From Spirochaeta thermophila DSM 6578 (GTDB taxonomy: Bacteria > Spirochaetota > Spirochaetia > Winmispirales > Winmispiraceae), in assembly GCF_000184345.1 (NCBI RefSeq), contig NC_017583.1, positions 1,736,001 through 1,800,000 on the forward strand: a DNA stretch of 64,000 nt, written 5' to 3'. The position numbers were made by a program, and so were the translations under genes. Under the pieces are notes generated by a model. It worked only from the letters and a program-made list of their open reading frames with translations. It did no database searches and was not told the DNA's origin. Shown piece after piece: positions 8,621-16,666 of the stretch; positions within the stretch are counted from its first letter, which is position 1, and each line of letters starts with the position of its first letter.

Positions 8621-10631
8621 ACTCCTCCTCCCTGAGCGGCTCCTTGTAGAAGAACCCCTGGAAGATCTGGCAGTTGAAGGTCCGCAAGAGGAGGGCCTGC
8701 TGCTCGTTCTCCACTCCCTCGGCGATCACCGCAAGGCCGAGCCCGTCGGCGAGCGTGAGGATGGCCTGTATGATGGCCACGTCCTCTCCCCTCGCAGGCA
8801 GCCCCTGGACGAACGACTTGTCGATCTTTATGGCCTTCACCGGATACTGCTTGATGTACTGGAACGTGGAATAGCCCGTCCCGAAATCATCCAGGGCGAT
8901 CCCTATCCCCATCTCCTCCAGCCGGGAGAAGAACTCCCTGCTCCCCATATGCTCGAGGAAGGTCCGTTCCGTGATCTCGAGTGTGAGATATCCGGGAGGT
9001 ATCCCGTGGCGAGAGAGCGTCTCTCTCAGGTGATCGACCAGTTGCACGTCCTTTATCTGCTGGGGGGAGAGATTCACCGAGATGAGGAGGGAGGAAAGGC
9101 CCTCCCTCCTCCACCTCCCCCATGCCTCTGCAGCCCTGCTTATCACCCAGCGTCCGAGTGGAAAGATGAGCCCGGTATCCTCTGCGATGGGAACGAACTC
9201 GGAGGGAAGGATCAACCCCTCTCTCGGATGACGCCACCGAAGGAGGGCTTCGGCCCCCACCACCACCCCCTCGATGCTCACCAGAGGCTGGTAGTAGAGT
9301 TCGAGCTCCTCTTCCCGAAGAGCCCGTTGAAGATCGCGCATGCGCCTCAGCCTCGTGGCGGCCCCCTGAAGCATGCTCTGGGAATAGAATCTGAACCCGC
9401 TTCTCTCCCTCCGTGCATGGTGGAGTGCAGCCTCGGCGTGCTGGAGGAGGACCTCGGCCGATCCCCCGTTCTCGGGATGGAGGGCGATACCCACCACGCC
9501 CGAGAGATACACCGGGGTGCCTCGGACGAAGAACGGCCGGGCGAAGGTGTCCAGTATCCGTTGCGCGAAGAGGGCCACGTCACCCGAAGAGGAGGCCCCC
9601 TCGAGCGTGAAGACAAAGGTCTGGTCCTCGATGTGGAAGAGGAGATCACCCCGCCGCTTCACCAGAAGGAACCTGTCAGCGATCTCCTTTATGACCAGGT
9701 CCCTCGCCTCGTGGCCGTAGAGATCCGTCACCTCGGAGAGATCCTCGGGGCTCGCCACGAGAAGGGCGAGCTTCTCCTCCGTCCCTCGCCCGATCCTCGC
9801 CCCCACTCTCTCATAGAACCGCGGAGCGGTCTCGAGCCCCGAGATCCGGTGCCGATGGGTGAGTTCATCCAGCTTCTCCTCCAGCTCGCGGGTCTGTGTG
9901 ACATCTTCCATGAAACCGATGAACACGGGATGACGCCGCCCGTTCTCCGCGATGTAGACGAGCCCGTACACCTTCACCGTGAGAAACCTGCCCGAGTCCC
10001 TCCTCACCCTGCACTCGAAGGAAAACCGCTGTCCCTCCGCCCAGTGTTTGCCCACGAACATCTCCTCCACCCGTTCCCTGTCCATGGGATGGATGTTCTC
10101 GAAGAACACCCTCGCAGGATAAGAGACGAAGGGAGAAAGCTCGGGGGCGAAGTGTTCGCAGAACCTCTTGCTGAAAACGAACTCCCCCCGCCACGGGGTA
10201 TAGCGGAAGAATCCTTCCTCCGCAGTATCGAGGGCGAAGAGAAACTCCTTGGACCGCTCCCGAACCTCCTTCCTGAGGGAGCGCACCACCTCCAGGAACA
10301 CCCCTGCCGCGAGGAGGAGGAGGTCTCCCATGTATCGGGCCGACACATCCTGGAGATAGAGGCCCCAACCCCCTGAAGCCACGAATTCAGTCGCTCCCAC
10401 CAACAGCAGGGCCGTGACCACGGGGACGCGCCGGACCCCCAGGAAGTACGCCGTGATGAGGGGAACAAGCCCCACGAGGATCGCATAGGCCCCTGTAACG
10501 GACGATCCCACCAGTATGAAGACCACATATCCCAGAAAGGAAATGCCGAGACACACGCCGAGTATCGAAAAGCGAGTCCAGGGTCCCGTCTTCACGAGAT
10601 GTACCATAGCATGAGAAATTTCGGCCCGCAA
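8577..10631 (-). CDS. Membrane EAL phosphodiesterase with PAS and degenerate GGDEF domains
   Basis: 684 residues. Three or four hydrophobic helices fill about residues 20-90, then a PAS domain (about 140-260), a GGDEF-like domain (about 275-425) and an EAL domain (about 430-680). The cyclase loop reads IEDQTF in place of GGDEF, so it should be inactive and perhaps GTP-binding. The EAL domain is intact: EALLRWRH, NLSPQQ, LEITE, DDFGTGYS, KIDKSFV and AEGVE are all present, so it should hydrolyse c-di-GMP to pGpG. It may oppose the cyclase at 3970. An IS1595 element lies 53 bases upstream of the start and probably altered its promoter. Confidence 0.88.
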   Translation of the reverse strand: MRAEISHAMVHLVKTGPWTRFSILGVCLGISFLGYVVFILVGSSVTGAYAILVGLVPLITAYFLGVRRVPVVTALLLVGATEFVASGGWGLYLQDVSARYMGDLLLLAAGVFLEVVRSLRKEVRERSKEFLFALDTAEEGFFRYTPWRGEFVFSKRFCEHFAPELSPFVSYPARVFFENIHPMDRERVEEMFVGKHWAEGQRFSFECRVRRDSGRFLTVKVYGLVYIAENGRRHPVFIGFMEDVTQTRELEEKLDELTHRHRISGLETAPRFYERVGARIGRGTEEKLALLVASPEDLSEVTDLYGHEARDLVIKEIADRFLLVKRRGDLLFHIEDQTFVFTLEGASSSGDVALFAQRILDTFARPFFVRGTPVYLSGVVGIALHPENGGSAEVLLQHAEAALHHARRERSGFRFYSQSMLQGAATRLRRMRDLQRALREEELELYYQPLVSIEGVVVGAEALLRWRHPREGLILPSEFVPIAEDTGLIFPLGRWVISRAAEAWGRWRREGLSSLLISVNLSPQQIKDVQLVDHLRETLSRHGIPPGYLTLEITERTFLEHMGSREFFSRLEEMGIGIALDDFGTGYSTFQYIKQYPVKAIKIDKSFVQGLPARGEDVAIIQAILTLADGLGLAVIAEGVENEQQALLLRTFNCQIFQGFFYKEPLREEEFIQYVKALHRPPGQ

Positions 10632-10683
10632 TTCGATTTTTTATTTTTTTTAGAGATTTTTGAGGTTTTATAGATTCTTGGAA

Positions 10684-11608
10684 GGTGATTATCCATTATT
10701 TGCCACCCGGGAGTACTCTCTAAGTACCTCCAGCAGAAGCTCGAATAGATCCTCCTCCCTATGATTATACCGCCACTCCAATTCTTTCAAGTACAGCGGA
10801 AAACGTTCTACACTCACCCCGTGATGCTGGAGCAGCCGCCCTTTCGCATAACTCCAAAACCCCTCTATCCCATTGATGTACACTTTCCCATTCGCAAATC
10901 GCTTCCCGTGATCAATCCGCTTGTGCCTGAATCCATAGCTCACAAGCCCATCATAGCTCTTGAACCGGTCGGTATACACAAGCGACCCCCGCTTCACTTT
11001 GGCCACTGCCAGTCGTACAAGCTCCTCCGCACTTACCTGCTCCACCACTTCCACCTGCACTTTTCCCCCTCGCTCAAGAATCCCAAACACAGGAATCTTC
11101 CCTGCCGCCCCTCTCCCCCTCTTCCCCTTTCTCTTTCCTCCAAAATAACTTTCGTCCATCTCTACTTCACCTTCGAGCAGGCTCTTCCCCTCCTTCTGGG
11201 TGTGGACCCATATCGCCTTCCGAAACAATGTGTAGAGCCTCAGCGTCACCTCATAGGAGAGCCGTAACTGCAAAGCCGCCTTGTGGGCGGTAACTTCCAT
11301 CTCAAAGAGCTTCATTGCCCACAGGATCTTCTCCCAGGAGAGCTTCATCCCCTCGAAGATGCTCCCTCGTCGTATGCTCCACTCTTTCCTGCACTGGTAG
11401 CACTTGTACTTCTCTCGTCTCACCTCGCCTATATGCTCACTTCCACAGAAGGGACACCGGGTGTACGTGACGAGGAGACCTTTCTCTCTCAGATAGGAGA
11501 CCGTTTTCTCTCTATCGCTTGCAAGTGTTGAAAGACTTACGACGTCCATATCCGTGCCACCTCTCTCTTCGGTATTATACCACAGGTGGCTCAAAAATGG
11601 TAATCACC
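10684..11608 (-). mobile_element. IS1595-family insertion sequence
   Basis: The ends form an inverted repeat: GGTGATTATCCATTATTTG on the left, and on the complement of the right end GGTGATTACCATTTTTGAG. The flanking octamers TCTTGGAA and TTTAGGAA match at six of eight positions, a possible decayed 8-bp target duplication as expected for IS1595. It sits between the EAL gene promoter and the IS3 copy. Exact ends are uncertain by a few bases. Confidence 0.7.
10689..11549 (-). CDS. IS1595-family transposase
   Basis: 286 residues from ATG at 11549, which has GAGGTGG upstream; the frame is open to 11594. An N-terminal zinc ribbon (CPFCGSEHI, then CYQCRKEW) precedes a DDE-type catalytic core with VEMDESYFGGKRKGKRG and VYTDRFKSYDG, and ending IEGFWSYAKGRL, all typical of ISXO2/IS1595 transposases. 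The frame appears intact, so the element may still be active. Confidence 0.9.
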   Translation of the reverse strand: MDVVSLSTLASDREKTVSYLREKGLLVTYTRCPFCGSEHIGEVRREKYKCYQCRKEWSIRRGSIFEGMKLSWEKILWAMKLFEMEVTAHKAALQLRLSYEVTLRLYTLFRKAIWVHTQKEGKSLLEGEVEMDESYFGGKRKGKRGRGAAGKIPVFGILERGGKVQVEVVEQVSAEELVRLAVAKVKRGSLVYTDRFKSYDGLVSYGFRHKRIDHGKRFANGKVYINGIEGFWSYAKGRLLQHHGVSVERFPLYLKELEWRYNHREEDLFELLLEVLREYSRVANNG

Positions 11609-11693
11609 TTTAGGAAAATCCAGACAAAGGGGTGTACTGCGCCCATTAAGTCAAGACAAAAAGGGTAGGGAGAAATGGTAGTACCTAAAGGGG

Positions 11694-12560
11694 TCATGCG
11701 ACCTCCTCTCCTTGCATCTGCGCCCAAAGGGCCTCATATTCCTCGGGGCTCCTGTACCCTAGCGCACTGTGGACATAGTGCCGGTTGTACTCCTCCGCCC
11801 ATCCCCTCACCGCCTCTTCCAGCTCCCCCACGTGCTCCCACTCCCGCAGCCACAACAGCTCCTCCTTCATCGTCCGTATCATCCGCTCCGTGTCCGCATT
11901 CCCCTTCGGATTGTTGTAGCTCGTGAACACCTGTTCGATCCCCAATACCTCCATCGCCTTCATGAACGACCGGCTCAACGGTTGGCTCCCGTTGTCACTC
12001 ACCAGCCGAAGCCCTCTCCCCCTCACCCCCTCGGGAAACTCCCGCTCCACCGCCATCTCCATCGCCGCACACCACTCCTCACTCCTCCCCCTCACCGACA
12101 CCTTCCACCCCACCAGCTTCTTCGTGTACCAGTCAAGTACGATCACGAGATAGACCCATCCTATCCCTTTCACCAGCACCTTCGTCATGTCGATCCCCCA
12201 CCACTCCCTCGGTCTCCTCGCCACCGGCTTCCCTCGCCCACTCCCACGTCTCGCTTTCTTCTTCTCCCGTCTACACATAAGCCCCGCACCCTTCATAAGT
12301 CCTCTCACCCGCTTCTCGCTCACCTCCTCCCCCTCCCGCCTCCTCAACCACCACGCCACCCGCCTGTACCCCCAGTACGGATGCTCCCCCACAAGATCCC
12401 TGATCTTCTCCATAAGCCGCCCATCGTCCCTCTCCTTCTCCTCCCGCTTCTTCCCCACCTTCTGCCCCCTTTTCCTCCTCGCATAGTACCGGCTCCGACT
12501 CACGCCAAGTGCCTCACACGCATCCTTCACCCGGTACCCTTCCCCCACCAGCCGCTCCAC
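11694..12560 (-). CDS. IS3-family transposase OrfB (DDE integrase), copy 1
   Basis: 288 residues read from a GTG. Contains an HTH_21-like segment (GEHPYWGYRRVAWWLRRR) and an rve integrase core with WWGIDMTKV, LVSDNGSQP and YNNPKGNADTERMIRTMKEE. It overlaps OrfA. The OrfA frame holds AAAAAAA just before the overlap, and OrfB is in the +1 frame relative to OrfA, so a fusion would need +1 recoding or slippage that drops one A; independent initiation at the GTG is the other option. Confidence 0.9.
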   Translation of the reverse strand: MERLVGEGYRVKDACEALGVSRSRYYARRKRGQKVGKKREEKERDDGRLMEKIRDLVGEHPYWGYRRVAWWLRRREGEEVSEKRVRGLMKGAGLMCRREKKKARRGSGRGKPVARRPREWWGIDMTKVLVKGIGWVYLVIVLDWYTKKLVGWKVSVRGRSEEWCAAMEMAVEREFPEGVRGRGLRLVSDNGSQPLSRSFMKAMEVLGIEQVFTSYNNPKGNADTERMIRTMKEELLWLREWEHVGELEEAVRGWAEEYNRHYVHSALGYRSPEEYEALWAQMQGEEVA

Positions 12561-12849
12561 TGCCTCTATCTCCCCAACAGCTCCTTCGTTTTTTTAGTAT
12601 CTCGATCTGGATCGCCTGCTTCGCTATGATCTTCTCAAGCTGCTCTATCTTCGCTCGATAGGTGTCCTTCTCCTTCCTGCCGTCTGCAAGGGCTCTCGTG
12701 CCCCCTTCCAGAAACCTGTCCCGCCATCGGTAATACATCGTCTGGCTGATCTGGTGTTCCCGGCAGATCTCGGCTATCTGCCGTTCGCTTCGGAGTCCTT
12801 CCAGTACGATCGCAAGCTTCTCTTCAGTGGTCCATGTCCGCTTCTTCAT
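12514..12849 (-). CDS. IS3-family OrfA (helix-turn-helix, leucine-zipper protein), copy 1
   Basis: 111 residues: KRTWTTEEKLAIVLEGL and a helix-turn-helix (QIAEICREHQISQTMYYRWR), then a heptad stretch (KIEQLEKIIAKQAIQIEIL) for multimerisation. It differs from copy 2 by Ser for Gly near residue 20 and Ser for Gly near residue 98. Its 3' end overlaps OrfB. Confidence 0.88.
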   Translation of the reverse strand: MKKRTWTTEEKLAIVLEGLRSERQIAEICREHQISQTMYYRWRDRFLEGGTRALADGRKEKDTYRAKIEQLEKIIAKQAIQIEILKKRRSCWGDRGSGAAGGGRVPGEGCV

Positions 12850-12936
12850 CTGCGTCCTCCTCCCTTATTCCAGTCTTACCTCTACCATTTCTCCGTGTCC
12901 ACTCCTACGGGACGCAGTATAGGGGGGATGATCGAG

Positions 12937-14099
12937 ATGAGTCTAAAGGAATTAAAACGAGCGGAAGTGTTGGGGAAGATGGAAAGCCAAGGTCTGACGA
13001 ACGAGCAGGTAGCGCAGATCTTAGGGGTGAGCAAACGGCAGGTGCAGCGGTGGAAGAAGAGGCTCCGGGAAGGGGGATCGCGGGATTGCGGCATGGGAAC
13101 CGAGGCAAACCGTCGGGGAATCGGAAGGAGGAGGAGTTTCGGCAGAGGGTGGTGAGTAGGTATCGGGAGAGGTACGGGGATTTTGGGCCGACGTTTGCGA
13201 GCGAGCAGTTGGCGAAGGAAGGTCTTGAGGTGGATCACGAGACGCTACGCAGGTGGCTGCTGGAGGAAGGAATCTGGGCGAGGAAGAAGAGGAGGAAGCC
13301 GTACCGAAGCCGGAGGAAACGGCGGGCCTGTTTTGGGGAGCTGGTTCAGTTTGACGGGTCCCCGCATGATTGGTTTGAAGGACGGCGCAGTGCCTGTTGC
13401 TTGATGGTGATGGTGGATGATGCGACGGGGATCACGTATGCGCGGTTCAGTGAACAGGAGACGAGCGCTGCGGCGATGCAGCTGCTGTGGGGCTGGGTGG
13501 AGCAGTATGGGATCCCGATGAGTCTGTACTGTGACTTGAAAAACGGCTACAAGACGCTGCGGGAACCGACGCTGGAGGAACAGTTGGCGGGCAAAGAGCC
13601 GAAAACCGCATTCGAGCGGGCGTGCGACAAACTGGGGGTACAGATCGTGAGTGCGTATTCGCCGCAAGCGAAAGGGCGGGTGGAACGGCGGAACGGGATT
13701 CTGCAGGATCGGTTGGTGAAGGAACTGCGTCTTGCGGGGATTTGTACGATCGAGGAGGCGAACCGGTACTTGTGGGAGACGTTCCTGCCTCAGTTCAACG
13801 AACGCTTTGCGGTAGAAGCGGAAGACTCGCAGGACGTGCATGTGCGATGTACCAAAGAAACGAAGCTGAAAGAGATCTTTTGCTTTGAAGCGAATCGAGT
13901 GGTACAAAACGATTACACAATCTACTATGAGAGGCAGGTGCTGCAGATCAAGAACGACAAAGGCTTCCTTCCTCGGCCGAAACAGAAGGTCCTGGTTCGA
14001 AAATACCTGGATGAAACGATCTCCCTGTTCCATGAGAATAGGGAGTTGAAGTATGAGCGGGTAACTCCTGCACGGCGCACCAAACAGCGGGCAGGATGA
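12937..14099 (+). pseudogene. ISNCY (IS1202-group) transposase, frameshifted
   Basis: ATG at 12937 opens an N-terminal helix-turn-helix (MSLKELKRAEVLGKM, then EQVAQILGVSKRQVQRWKKR). At a run of five G (13072-13076) the reading must move by -1 to continue as GIAGLRHGNRGKPSGN, then an rve-like core (FGELVQFDGSPHDWFEGR, MVMVDDATG, YCDLKNGYKT, YSPQAKGRVERRNG) to 14099. Restoring one G would give the expected REGGIAGLRHGNRG. A loss-of-function deletion is the simplest reading; programmed -1 shifting is possible. IS3 copy 1 sits in its leader and IS256 copy 1 sits in its 3' end region. Confidence 0.85.
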
Positions 14100-14156
14100 A
14101 GAGAATACTACCCAGGGGGTGACATTTTAACTGAGTTAAAAAGGGTGACATTTTTA

Positions 14157-15502
14157 GGGACTGTAACATCGAGTGTTGAAAAAGGCGGGGAAAAAAGATA
14201 AGGGGTATCTCCCACCACACTAATCCTTTTTTCAAGGAGGAGATACTCCATGAAGCGTGGTAACACACGCACACTGATTGAGACACAGTATACCCTCTCT
14301 GATCTGATGAAACAAGTGGAAGACCAGCTACGGGAGGAGGTGCGCCACACCTACAAGACGTACCTGGAACACCTCCTTGAGACGCTGAGAGAGGAGGCAG
14401 TAGGACGACCACGATATGCACGAGGGGAGGCTGAGAAGGCACCGTACTACCGGTACGGCTACAGGAAATGGAAGACCGTGCAGACCCCCTGGGGGCCGAT
14501 CGAGGATGTACGCGTGCCCCGCATTCGCACCGGCGGGGGGGAAGGAGGTGAAGCTGGTCGCCTATGAGCAGAGGCTCGTGGCCCTCGCCGAGCAGCTCCT
14601 TCTCGGGTATGTGGGAGGGATGAGCGCGCGGACGTGGGCCATCCTGTTACGGGAGCTGGGGATAGGCGAGGCTCACCCGCAGACACTCCTGCGGCTCATA
14701 AAGCGTCTTCGTGAGGAGAAGGAGCAGTGGCGGAGGAGGTCCCTTAGAGGAGTGAAGGCCCTTGTGCTGGATGGGGTATGGGCCAAGAGGCGGGGGAGCG
14801 ATCAGAAGAAGCTGGTGGTCTTAAGTGCCGTGGGGGTGAAGGAGGACGGGACACACGAGCTGCTTGACTGGATCGTTGCAGCGCGTGAGGACCGAGCGAG
14901 CTACGAGCGACTCCTTACCGGGCTCTACGAGCGGGGGCTTGAGGAGGTGGAGCTGGTGGTGGCCGATGAGGCAGAAGGCATCTGGCAGGCGGTGGAGACC
15001 GTGTATCCCGAGGCGAAAAAGCAGATATGTCTGTGGCACCTGCAGCGGACGCTTGAACAGAAGCTCCTGCAGGATATGGGGGAACGGAAGGGGAAGAACG
15101 CAGACCTCCAGAAGGAGAGGCGAGCTTTTCGAGCGGAGTACTGGAAGCTCTTTGAGGCAGGAGGGAAGGAGGAGGCAGAGGGTGCGTGTGAGGCATTCGT
15201 GAAGAAGTGGGCGCCGAAGGCTCCCCGGATGACGGCCGCCCTCCTGTGGCGGAAGGAGCGGCTCTTCTCCTATCTGGAGTTACCCTATGCGTGGAAGAAG
15301 AAGGTGAGGACGAGCAACCTTGCGGAGAACCTGGTTCGGCACATGAGGAGCTTTCTGCGACGGTATCCCGGGTATATGAGTCTTGCCCATGCGGATGAGG
15401 TGGTAGGCCTCTACGTGGTGGGCATGCAGGTGATACAAGAGGTGGGGAGACGCACCCCTTATCAGCTCCAGCGTAATTTCAACACTCCCCCTTGACAGTG
15501 CC
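14157..15502 (+). mobile_element. IS256-family insertion sequence, copy 1 (about 1,346 bp)
   Basis: The ends are GGGACTGTAACATCGAGTG on the left and, on the complement of the right, GGCACTGTCAAGGGGGAGTG. They are flanked by the 8-bp direct repeat CATTTTTA (14149-14156 and 15503-15510). It has landed in the 3' flank of the ISNCY element, since joining the flanks rebuilds a continuous GGGTGACATTTTTATCG. Confidence 0.92.
14250..15495 (+). pseudogene. IS256-family (mutator-type) transposase, frameshifted copy 1
   Basis: The first frame (ATG 14250) covers about 100 residues and then reads into a stop after a run of seven G (14535-14541); the second frame continues from GGKEVKLVAYEQ to 15495. The intact copy at 60930-62189 has six G at the same place, so one inserted G broke this gene. 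Beyond the shift, the core (VLDGVWAKRRG, VVADEAEGIWQAVE, CLWHLQRTLEQKL, RTSNLAENL) is a Transposase_mut domain. Confidence 0.92.
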
Positions 15503-15531
15503 CATTTTTATCGAGTCTTGACACCCCAGCA

Positions 15532-15572
15532 CCGTCGGCATTGACGGATAGTGCATGAACTGCTAGTATAAT
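15532..15572 (+). promoter_or_regulatory. Promoter with overlapping palindromes, reading into two hairpins
   Basis: TTGACG (15541-15546), a 17-base spacer and TAGTAT (15564-15569), with TATAAT three bases further on (15567-15572). CCGTC-N6-GACGG (15532-15547) overlaps the -35 box, and GTCGGCATT (15534-15542) pairs with AATGCCGAC (15573-15581) across the promoter. This could be an operator or the arms of a small inverted-repeat element. Confidence 0.55.
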
Positions 15573-15576
15573 AATG

Positions 15577-15633
15577 CCGACCCCTGCGGGGGTCGGTGGC
15601 CTTACGCCGGGCAGGGATCTGCCCGGATTTTTT
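15577..15633 (+). ncRNA. Candidate small RNA of about 57 nt with two stem-loops
   Basis: Starting about where the upstream promoter would initiate, CCGACCCC-TGCG-GGGGTCGG (15577-15596) forms one GC-rich hairpin. After ten bases CCGGGCAG-GGAT-CTGCCCGG forms a second, ended by a U run. No start codon with a ribosome site lies between. It is not recognisable as guanidine-II, preQ1, fluoride or c-di-GMP riboswitch from its loops. It could also be a leader attenuator for the HEPN gene at 15758. Confidence 0.5.
15607..15633 (+). terminator. Rho-independent terminator
   Basis: Eight-base stem CCGGGCAG/CTGCCCGG with loop GGAT, followed by ATTTTTT (15627-15633). It separates the IS cluster and small RNA from the HEPN gene. 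Confidence 0.85.
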
Positions 15634-15757
15634 ATGGGTTCCACGTGTGGATCCTTGCGCGATATCGAAGACTTCCTCTTCCCCTCACCCCCTCAAGGAC
15701 TCCACAGAGTAATCTCTTCGTGGGAAAATCACGATAGGATAATGGCAGTATGGGAGA

Positions 15758-16201
15758 GTGAACCCCACGCATACGATTGATCATTACCCGAAAACTCCCT
15801 ATTGTTACTACATGACTCGCTGGAAAGACTGGTGGACCCAGGCCGAGGCCGACCTGCGGCATGCGCAGCACTCCCTCGAAGCGGGCGACTACGAGTGGGC
15901 GTGCTTTGCGGCTCATCAGGCAGCCGAAAAGGCGCTGAAGGCGGTCTACGCCCACCGCCTTCAGCCGGTATGGGGCCATACTATCACGTATATGCTCCAG
16001 CACCTGAAAGAGGAGGGGGTAGAGATCCCTCCCCCTCTCATCGAGGCTGCATGCGTCCTCGACAAACACTACATCCCCACCCGGTACCCCAATGGTCTTC
16101 CGGAAGGGGCTCCCACCGAGTTCTACACACGAAAGGAGGCAGAGGATGCCCTCCGCTATTCAGAGGAGATCCTTCGGTTCGCTCGTCATCTACTCGGTTG
16201 A
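15758..16201 (+). CDS. HEPN-domain protein, partner of the nucleotidyltransferase downstream
   Basis: 147 residues from GTG at 15758, or 129 from ATG at 15812 (MTRWKDWW), where the conserved domain begins; neither start has a clear ribosome site. Residues WWTQAEADLRHAQHSLEAGD, FAAHQAAEKALKAVYAH and GHTITYMLQHL are typical of HEPN helical bundles in HEPN/MNT two-gene modules, many of which are toxin-antitoxin systems. The RX4-6H RNase motif of toxic HepT is not evident. The nucleotidyltransferase gene overlaps its 3' end by 56 bases. Confidence 0.8.
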   Translation: MNPTHTIDHYPKTPYCYYMTRWKDWWTQAEADLRHAQHSLEAGDYEWACFAAHQAAEKALKAVYAHRLQPVWGHTITYMLQHLKEEGVEIPPPLIEAACVLDKHYIPTRYPNGLPEGAPTEFYTRKEAEDALRYSEEILRFARHLLG

Positions 16202-16538
16202 TCGCACCCTCATCCACCGCGCGCTGGATGACTACGTGAAGAAGCTCCAGCAGCGGCCCGAGGTGGAGGCAGTGGTGCTGTTCGGCTCGTTCAACACCGA
16301 TCGGTTCGGCGTGGGGAGCGATGTGGACATCCTCGTGGTGGTGAGGGACACCCCGGTGCCGTTCTTCGACCGTTCGGCACACTACCGACCGGAGGAGTTC
16401 CCTGTAGACATCGATGTGTTCGTTTACACCGTCGAAGAGGTTCGACGAGGACAGCCCCTCGCTCGCACGGCGCTCGAGGGGGGTACCGTCCTGTGGGCGC
16501 GGGAGGGGATGGACGTGAAGGCCCTCATCACGGGGTGA
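16146..16538 (+). CDS. MNT-type minimal nucleotidyltransferase
   Basis: 130 residues from ATG at 16146, chosen because AGGAGG lies six bases upstream inside the HEPN gene. GSFNTDRFGVGSDVDILVV has the GS-X10-DxD catalytic signature of DNA polymerase beta-like minimal nucleotidyltransferases, and DIDVFVYTVEE supplies a third acidic residue. In HEPN/MNT modules this protein often modifies or neutralises the HEPN partner. The gene order here (HEPN first) is the reverse of the MntA/HepT pair at 62436. Confidence 0.82.
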   Translation: MPSAIQRRSFGSLVIYSVDRTLIHRALDDYVKKLQQRPEVEAVVLFGSFNTDRFGVGSDVDILVVVRDTPVPFFDRSAHYRPEEFPVDIDVFVYTVEEVRRGQPLARTALEGGTVLWAREGMDVKALITG

Positions 16539-16606
16539 GTACCGCCGTACCGAGCGGCGGGTACAAGGCCGCATCGCCTGCCGCCGGGGCCGCCTTCCGG
16601 GAGGCC

Positions 16607-16636
16607 TTGATCCGTTTGGGTAAAAAGTTATATATT
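16607..16636 (+). promoter_or_regulatory. Candidate promoter of the SUF-like operon
   Basis: TTGATC (16607-16612), an 18-base spacer and TATATT (16631-16636), in a sharply AT-rich stretch just before the SufC start. GTACCGCCG/CGGCGGGTAC (16540-16565) forms a hairpin upstream but has no U run. Confidence 0.5.
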
Positions 16637-16666
16637 TCCCCCATCTTCATTACGACAAGGATCCGG

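Larger units (their letters stand above)
11633..12921 (-). mobile_element. IS3-family insertion sequence, copy 1 (1,289 bp)
   Basis: Terminal inverted repeats TGTACTGCGCCC (from 11633) and TATACTGCGTCCC (complement, ending 12921). A 4-bp direct repeat GGGG flanks it at 11629-11632 and 12922-12925. It is the same length as the copy at 51658-52946 and almost identical in its proteins. It lies directly in front of the ISNCY transposase start, within that gene's ribosome-binding stretch. Confidence 0.93.

Noticed and set aside
13072-13076. Programmed -1 frameshift in the ISNCY transposase
   Set aside because: Possible, but a run of only five G without a clear stimulatory structure, in an element already hit by two other insertions, is better explained by a one-base deletion.
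15534-15581. Invertible promoter switch
   Set aside because: The 9-bp inverted repeats flank a promoter, but the arms and 30-bp interior are too small for known invertases and no invertase gene is near.
15531-15633. tRNA or a known riboswitch class
   Set aside because: No cloverleaf can be drawn, and the loops do not carry guanidine-II, preQ1, fluoride or c-di-GMP riboswitch consensus bases.
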